The notes under the pieces: model-generated
Told to the model about the DNA's origin: nothing
Database searches by the model: none
Seen by the model: the letters and a program-made list of their open reading frames with translations, nothing else
Program-made: the position numbers and the translations under genes
NCBI GenBank assembly: GCA_001247695.2
Contig: LGRX02009983.1
Location: forward strand, 1 to 30,043
DNA: 30,043 nt
Direction: 5' to 3'
From: Cymbomonas tetramitiformis
Taxonomy: Eukaryota; Chlorophyta; Pyramimonadophyceae; Pyramimonadales; Pyramimonadaceae
In this document: one piece after another, positions 25,399 through 30,043 of the stretch
How the letters are laid out: each line of letters opens with the position of its first letter
Position numbering within the stretch: the first letter of the stretch is position 1

Positions 25399-25985
25399 CC
25401 TCCTCCCAAGTTGGTGACTCCTCCTCTTGTGGAAGAACTTCCTTCGCCCGACTTTCGGCCGGGTTCTCTTCAATATTTGGAGGCAAAGTTATAGGATGTT
25501 CGGAATCTTGCCCTGGAGTGGCAAGCTTTCGAGACCACGCCCTTGCAACAGGGTCTCCTTGAACCTATTCACATGCCGGCTCCTCCCCCAAAGCCGGACC
25601 GAGGAATGTTGGAGGAGCACGCAGGTTCGTTTCAGATTAACGGCATTCGTCAGAAAAAGCGTGAGAGGCGAGAGAACGAGGAGGCGGTCCAAGAGCAGCG
25701 GCAGCGGGATCGTGACTTGGCGGATCGTCTGAGGACTGATAGGGGAGAGGCAGCATCGGCCGCCCAACAACAAGCGGCGGGCACGCGAGAGAAGTTGTAG
25801 GCTGCTTGGCAAAAGTGCACCCCGGTTTGTACGTGTCCTTGGAATGGTGTTGTCATGTTTATTGCAGGAGCAAGGATGCAGTGTCCTCTGAAGGGATTCA
25901 AGAAGTGCCCATTTTGTTTTGATATCAAGAAAAGCATGGGTGGCAAAAGGGAGTGCAAGGCAAAGATGACTGCAACGACAGCTTA
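25399..25985 (+). pseudogene. Probable C-terminal part of a transposase-like gene (Arg/Glu-rich coil and Cys motif)
   Basis: One frame is open from the LTR edge to 25800 except for a TAG at 25492-25494. It reads Pro-rich sequence, then LALEWQAFETTP, MPAPPPKPDRGM, and a long charged helix (RQKKRERRENEEAVQEQRQR). A second open stretch at about 25870-25985 reads CPLKGFKKCPFCFDIKK and RECKAK and ends with TAA. It is preceded by a TTTATTGCAG acceptor-like site, but I could not match a donor and phase. A charged coil followed by a KCP-x-C motif is the layout of C-terminal tails of some pogo/Tc1-like transposases. A transposase piece (27325 onward) lies nearby, so a link is possible. Family assignment is an inference. 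Confidence 0.35.
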
Positions 25986-26658
25986 AAGCAAACCTAATAT
26001 GTGGCAGTGACCTATTTTGTTGCCTGAAGTCATATCGTTCGTGCCTTTGAGCATGCAGCACTGCCGGGATGGAATGACGCACAAACCCTAACTTTTACTG
26101 CCTGTATGCATCCTTCGTCGCACACCTCCGATCTTCACTTGAATAGTTGTCTGGACAAAACTTTTGTAAACTACGTTTATTTGTAGCTTTACTTTGAAAT
26201 ACGTATGCATAACAAAGTGTCCACAACACTTTCTATTGCACTTTTACTGTCTTATTCCTCTCAGGGGTGAGCTTTTCAGTGCGTGTTCTCCACTTGTGTG
26301 TATTATTCCACCTCGATTAGCAAATATACCTTAAGGACCGGGTTTTTACAAATATTTCCAGTTAATATGAGTCCTTGAGGTGTCCTGCCTAAGAGTATAG
26401 CCCCTGATATTGTTTTCACAAATTGTAAGGGCCCTTTTACTTTGGGTTTTAAACTACGTCATAATGGGAACACCAGTTCTAGGGTACCGGTCAAGTTTGA
26501 GTGAATTACGTAATGATATTACGATATATGTAGAAATTTGACATTAGGGAACCAAAATTGACCCAATGTTTGACTTTTTTCTCACTTGTGGGACCCGCTA
26601 AAACTAAATATATCAAAAATTATAAGCCGTTAAAAAAGTGCGTCATAATGGGAACAGC
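25986..26658. other. AT-rich non-coding stretch with a 17-bp direct repeat
   Basis: No gene is seen. The sequence CGTCATAATGGGAACA occurs at about 26457 and 26641, 184 bp apart, the second copy ending just before the LTR at 26659. The stretch between is AT-rich. Confidence 0.6.
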
Positions 26659-26849
26659 TGTTGGATATGACACACCGTGTGTCACTTCCTGTTATCTGTA
26701 CTAGTACTCGGTACAGTACGGGTGTCACAGGTTTAGGGTTTTCGGCATAAAGCCGAGACTGTCTTATGTTTATTTACACTTATGCAAACACCGAAAGTGA
26801 AAGCATTCTGACCGCAACTCAATATGTAGTTGTAGCTATATATCTCACA
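26659..26849 (+). mobile_element. Putative Copia-type LTR (solo or 5' LTR), 191 bp
   Basis: It starts TGTTGGATATGACAC and ends TATATCTCACA. TGTTGGA is a common start of Copia LTRs. It is followed by GGTTATGGTGCGCCAGG, whose first eight bases match the initiator tRNA-Met anticodon-loop complement. It contains GTACTAGTACTCGGTACAGTAC and GGCATAAAGCC blocks, both with counterparts in the 22121 LTR. No second copy is found downstream, so the internal region is truncated or the LTR is solo. Confidence 0.6.
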
Positions 26850-27203
26850 GGTTATGGTGCGCCAGGCACCTTCCACTACGTTTGGTAGCATGATTGGTTA
26901 AACGACTCCGCTTGGTGGGGCGTTGGGGGGCCCAATTGATGGTTGCGCTACGAGAGCTCGCGGTTGAGGCACGCGTCGTTACGGAGTAATTGTGTTTATC
27001 GCTGCAGCGTACCCTACGTGATTTTTGGATGTTCACGGGATTTTCGTTTTGACTAGAATTGATCACTCTTTGTCGCGGACTTCTTGCGCAACGTGTATTT
27101 CGACTTCCGCATTTCTACAATTGGGATTTCACAGTTACGGACGCTTTGACTGTGCGGTGTCATTCGTTTGTGGTTCCAACAGCTTGAAAATTCGTTTTCG
27201 TGA

Positions 27204-27340
27204 ATTTTGTAGCCAGCTACAAAATGGGCCAACCCGGCAGCTTTTGTAGCTATAGCTACAAAACGGGCCACCCCGGCAGCTTTTGTAGCTAAGCTACAAA
27301 CCCGGGTAGCTACAAAAATGGTAGGGGGTAGCTACAAAAA
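27204..27340. repeat. GTAGCTACAAAA palindrome array
   Basis: A perfect 10-bp inverted repeat, ATTTTGTAGC-CA-GCTACAAAAT, lies at 27204-27225. A second, TTTTGTAGC-TATA-GCTACAAAA, lies at 27242-27263, and a third related one at 27281-27300. They are spaced about 38 bp apart by GGGCCA-CCCGGCAG spacers. Two more GTAGCTACAAAAA copies follow at 27306 and 27328. This could be the terminal structure of a DNA transposon; it lies directly upstream of the transposase frame. Confidence 0.85.
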
Positions 27341-27919
27341 CGTCGTGTTACCCAGCTTTGCTTGACGCGGGTATTATGGACCCTAATACCAGGCGTATTC
27401 TGGATCCAAGGCGTGTGCTGAATCGTGACGAAACCCCTCAGTTCATCTCCTTCGACACGCAGAGGGGCAACAACGTCAGGAAGGTGGCAGGTCGGAAAGG
27501 AAAGTCTGCAGCAGACGCGAAGAAAGAGAACCGCGAGAGCTTCACTGTCGACATGGTCATGGGCCTAGACGGATTTCTGTATGGCCTTCACGTTCTCGTT
27601 GCACGTAGCACGCTCACGAAGGGGCTTACACCCGAGATCCTTGAGGATACCTTCACGAACGAGATCCGGGAGGGGGAGAAGATCAGCACGTACGGTCTTA
27701 TCACCTTGAACGAGTGTGGTGTACAAACCGAAGTTTCCTTGGAAGAGCGTTACAAGGTTTTGGTTAAGGAGCTCGAGCATAGGGGTGTCCCCTTACCTGT
27801 CGTCGAACTCACTGGCAACCACGCTTCACGGTATGGGGAGATGGTGATGATAACTGCTGAAGGTGCAGGTATCCGGCAGTTCTCCGAGAAGCCCAACTCC
27901 TCGGGCTTTTTGCAGGCTT

Positions 27920-28159
27920 TGCTGGATATTAACATATTATACCGTGAGGGTAATAATATACCAAGCGGACAGAGGGTCAATGCAAGTCGGAACGCTGTAA
28001 GGCAAGGCTACGTACTCGGAATATTATGTTATTAGAAGGGGAGAGACATACGGACGGGAGAGCTAAATAGCATGTGAACTGTTTGTCACGGCTGGACACC
28101 GAGTCTGATTACGGATATGACAGGTGACCATAATGACAGTCACCGTGTCATTTCCAGCA
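27920..28159 (+). repeat. Left LTR of the TRIM-like element
   Basis: This 240-bp LTR differs from the right copy by an 8-bp insertion near its start, a small change around 28005-28015, and several substitutions. It holds ATTATACCGTGAGGGTAATAAT (imperfect palindrome) and GACAGTCACCGTGTCATTTCC. Confidence 0.92.
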
Positions 28160-29539
28160 CACCACCTCAGATGAGGTGGGACAGACACGAGTGACAAACA
28201 CCACCCTGGCTAGCTAAATGTGTTAGGGATAAGTCATTTTGCGAGTCAGTTAAGTGAGATGCAAGATGCACGAGCCGGAGCTCGTGGCTAAGGCATGCCA
28301 GAATACGGAACCCAAGATCGTAAGCATGCATCTACTACTGTATCCGTTGAAAACAAAGGATCCTTACTGTGAAGCTGGCATGTGATGCTGGCCAAGCACC
28401 ACCGACTGCGAAAGCCATTGAACAGCTGTGATTCAAGAATGTAGCAAAGAACAAAAGAAAGCTGAAACCAACGAAATCAGCGCGTGCCCGCCGTGCCATA
28501 GTAGGCGAGTCATCAAAGTAGTGGTCGTACATGCCAGAGACCAGAAAAATGTACAGTCATTGTTTGGTGTGAAATACAGGAACCTCTAAGATGTCAACGA
28601 GGTCGTGTGGTCGAACAGAGAGCTAGCTGGTAACAGATGGTGTGAACGTCGACCGAAGATATACCACTCTTGCCAACGATGCTACACGCCAACGAAAAAG
28701 GAATGTTCTGCACAAGCACCACCCAAACGCAGCGATACAGCCTACGGAGAAATGCCACCTCTTCGCATAGCCTCGAGCCCACCAAATGATGAAGGGCGAA
28801 GTAGATTCACGAAACAATAGCGCCAAAGCACCACCCACAAGGTGAACAAATGCCCAGATAACCACAAGTCCACAAGTTCACGAGTCAAATATAAAAGAAC
28901 CATGCCAACGCTAGAGGTCCCAGCGGAGAAAACTGCCCGATAGAAAGCGAGGTCACAGAATTCCTCCATTCCTCCAACAGCGAGAGAGAAAATCACGTCA
29001 AGCAACGTAAAACCAAACGGTCCAAATTACTTCAAACGTGCGAATCGGAGAAGGCGAATAACAAACAAAACGGCATCACGCAATGAATGCAATGTAGGAT
29101 GCAGTGCTGAGTCGTCAAACGAAGCCGAAAAAATTACGAACCATATGGAGATACCCATCCCTACTATAGCTGCTTCAACGCTCTCTCCAAAGCCTGAAAT
29201 GCCAACGTAAACATAAAAAGCGATCTTGTGCGAAACGGTAATTAACTCGTGGTCGGCCTCCACGAAGTTCTGCTCTGAACCGTGACCTAATGAGAGCCGC
29301 GACAAAGATGATAACGTAAACCCAAAGAAAGAGGTAGCGAAAGATGCGTGGCCCAACAGAGATAGCAACTGGTCGTACAAGGCGCTAATCCGACGTCCCA
29401 GCAGAACCAATGTAGATCACGTCCCAGCGCATCAAAGAATAATACCGCGAACGGTAAGAATCCGCCGATACCCAAAAGCCACGCAAGAAACGAACCAACC
29501 TGCAAAGACGAGACGCAAGCGTAAAGTGGGACCATAACC
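28160..29539. other. Internal region of the TRIM-like element, no recognisable gene
   Basis: About 1.38 kb lies between the LTRs. It starts with a palindrome CACCTCAGATGAGGTG, which is not an obvious tRNA primer site. Several overlapping minus-strand open frames of 60-127 codons have hydrophobic, Phe/Leu-rich translations but no family resemblance, and I do not call them genes. The words AAGCACCACC and close variants recur at about 28396, 28718 and 28824. Confidence 0.6.
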
Positions 29540-29768
29540 TGCTGGATATTATACCGTGCGGGTAATAATATACCAAGCGGACAGAGGGTCAATACAGGTC
29601 GGAACGCCGTAACGGACTACATACTCGGAACATTATGTTATTAGAAGGGGAGAGACATACGGACTGGAGAGCTAAATAGCATGTGAATTGTTTGTCACGG
29701 CTGGACACCGAGTCTGATTACGGATATGACAGGTGACCATAATGACAGTCACTGTGTCATTTCCAACA
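29540..29768 (+). repeat. Right LTR of the TRIM-like element
   Basis: This is the 229-bp partner of 27920-28159. The short sequence before it (AAAGTGGGACCATAACC) is only a weak polypurine tract. Confidence 0.92.
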
Positions 29769-30043
29769 GGCTTTGGACCAGATTAATCGGAAGTTTCATG
29801 TTGAATTTGCTAAGGGGGGACGTGAGCTCAAGCATACCCGACGTGCGGAGATGGAGTTCGAATTCAGGAAGACGAACCCCGACAGGAAGGTCGGCATATC
29901 CGAGGTGACCCTGAACATGACCGACGCCTTCACGATACTCACGATGATTTGGTTTTGTTGGTCTACAGTAACGTGGACCGCATTACTGCATTTAGGAAGG
30001 TTGGGATCACACAATCTATGTGCGACCCAAGCCTGGTCAACAG

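Larger units (their letters stand above)
27920..29768 (+). mobile_element. TRIM-like non-autonomous LTR element with GGCTT target duplication, 1849 bp
   Basis: Direct repeats at 27920-28159 (240 bp) and 29540-29768 (229 bp) both start TGCTGGATATTA and end TTTCCA(G/A)CA. The 5 bases GGCTT precede the left one (27915-27919) and follow the right one (29769-29773), a proper 5-bp target duplication. The insertion interrupts a transposase frame that is continuous if it is removed. The strand is arbitrary, set by the host frame. Confidence 0.92.
27325..30043 (+). pseudogene. DDE-type transposase-like gene, split by an LTR insertion, runs off the right edge
   Basis: The open frame runs from 27325 with no ATG at its start (the upstream sequence is the palindrome array). 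It contains DPRRVLNRDETPQF, resembling the first catalytic Asp region (N-x-DE-T) of Tc1/pogo-like transposases, then VDMVMGLDGFLYG and PVVELTGNHASRY. It breaks at 27919 within FLQAL and resumes at 29769 with DQINRKFHVEF after the inserted element. Taking out the insert and one copy of GGCTT restores the frame. After about 29940 the reading moves to another frame (DRITAFRKVGITQSMCDPSL), so there is also a one-base shift. In related transposases the second block is usually TDNHSSRF; here Gly replaces that Asp, which would remove a catalytic residue. The N-terminal DNA-binding region is missing. The copy is dead. Family assignment is by motif only. Confidence 0.6.

Noticed and set aside
14004..26849. 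A single large Copia element bounded by the LTRs at 14004 and 26659 with everything else nested inside
   Set aside because: The two LTRs differ too much in length and sequence to be a pair from one insertion.
29027..29410. Minus-strand frame of 127 codons with membrane-like composition
   Set aside because: It lies in the interior of the TRIM-like element, overlaps other short frames and shows no family motif; the hydrophobic look probably reflects A-rich plus-strand sequence.
1..30043. CRISPR arrays
   Set aside because: The tandem repeats lack unique spacers of regular length between identical repeats, and the genes are clearly eukaryotic with introns.

Overview
This window is nuclear DNA of a eukaryote whose species I cannot name. 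It has two multi-exon host genes with GT-AG introns, many minisatellites, and a dense nest of LTR retrotransposons and DNA transposons. No rRNA, tRNA, CRISPR array or bacterial-style operon was seen. A microbial or algal host is a guess, based only on the style of the retroelements.

Left part (1-11522): two divergent host genes. On the minus strand, five phase-0 exons (2065-2166, 1572-1607, 1244-1324, 773-862, 211-363) encode an N-terminal C2 domain that looks Ca2+-binding; the gene runs off the left edge. On the plus strand, eleven exons between 3942 and 11522 splice with consistent phase into a complete protein of 300 residues of the 3-hydroxyisobutyrate dehydrogenase (beta-hydroxyacid dehydrogenase) family. 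Its larger introns hold minisatellites and a decayed antisense non-LTR reverse transcriptase. The intergenic spacer carries a 191-bp hAT-like MITE with an 8-bp target duplication.

Middle (11523-15100): mostly non-coding. It has a short fragment resembling a Ulp1-type protease, weak minus-strand coding-like segments, a purine-rich G tract, a putative Copia-type LTR, and a 168-bp tandem duplication full of GTCATA repeats.

Core (15102-21200, minus strand): a Ty3/gypsy chromovirus-like pol with protease, RT, RNase H, integrase and chromodomain. Two unrelated DNA methyltransferase domains are built into the same reading frame. A phage/Dam-type N6-adenine methyltransferase (NPPY motif) lies between RNase H and integrase. 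A C5-cytosine-type methyltransferase (SPPC and ENP motifs) follows the chromodomain. The frame is broken once, by a TGA where a Trp is usual in integrase. No gag, primer site or 5' LTR was found; upstream lies a roughly 0.9-kb array of TATGGAA/TTCCATA hairpins. This is the main finding.

Right part (22121-30043): a 3.28-kb gag-only LTR element with 243-bp LTRs and a primer site matching the anticodon loop of initiator tRNA-Met; a possible C-terminal piece of a transposase gene; a second Copia-like LTR; a GTAGCTACAAAA palindrome array; and a DDE-transposase-like gene interrupted by a 1.85-kb TRIM-like element with LTRs of 240 and 229 bp and a 5-bp GGCTT target duplication.
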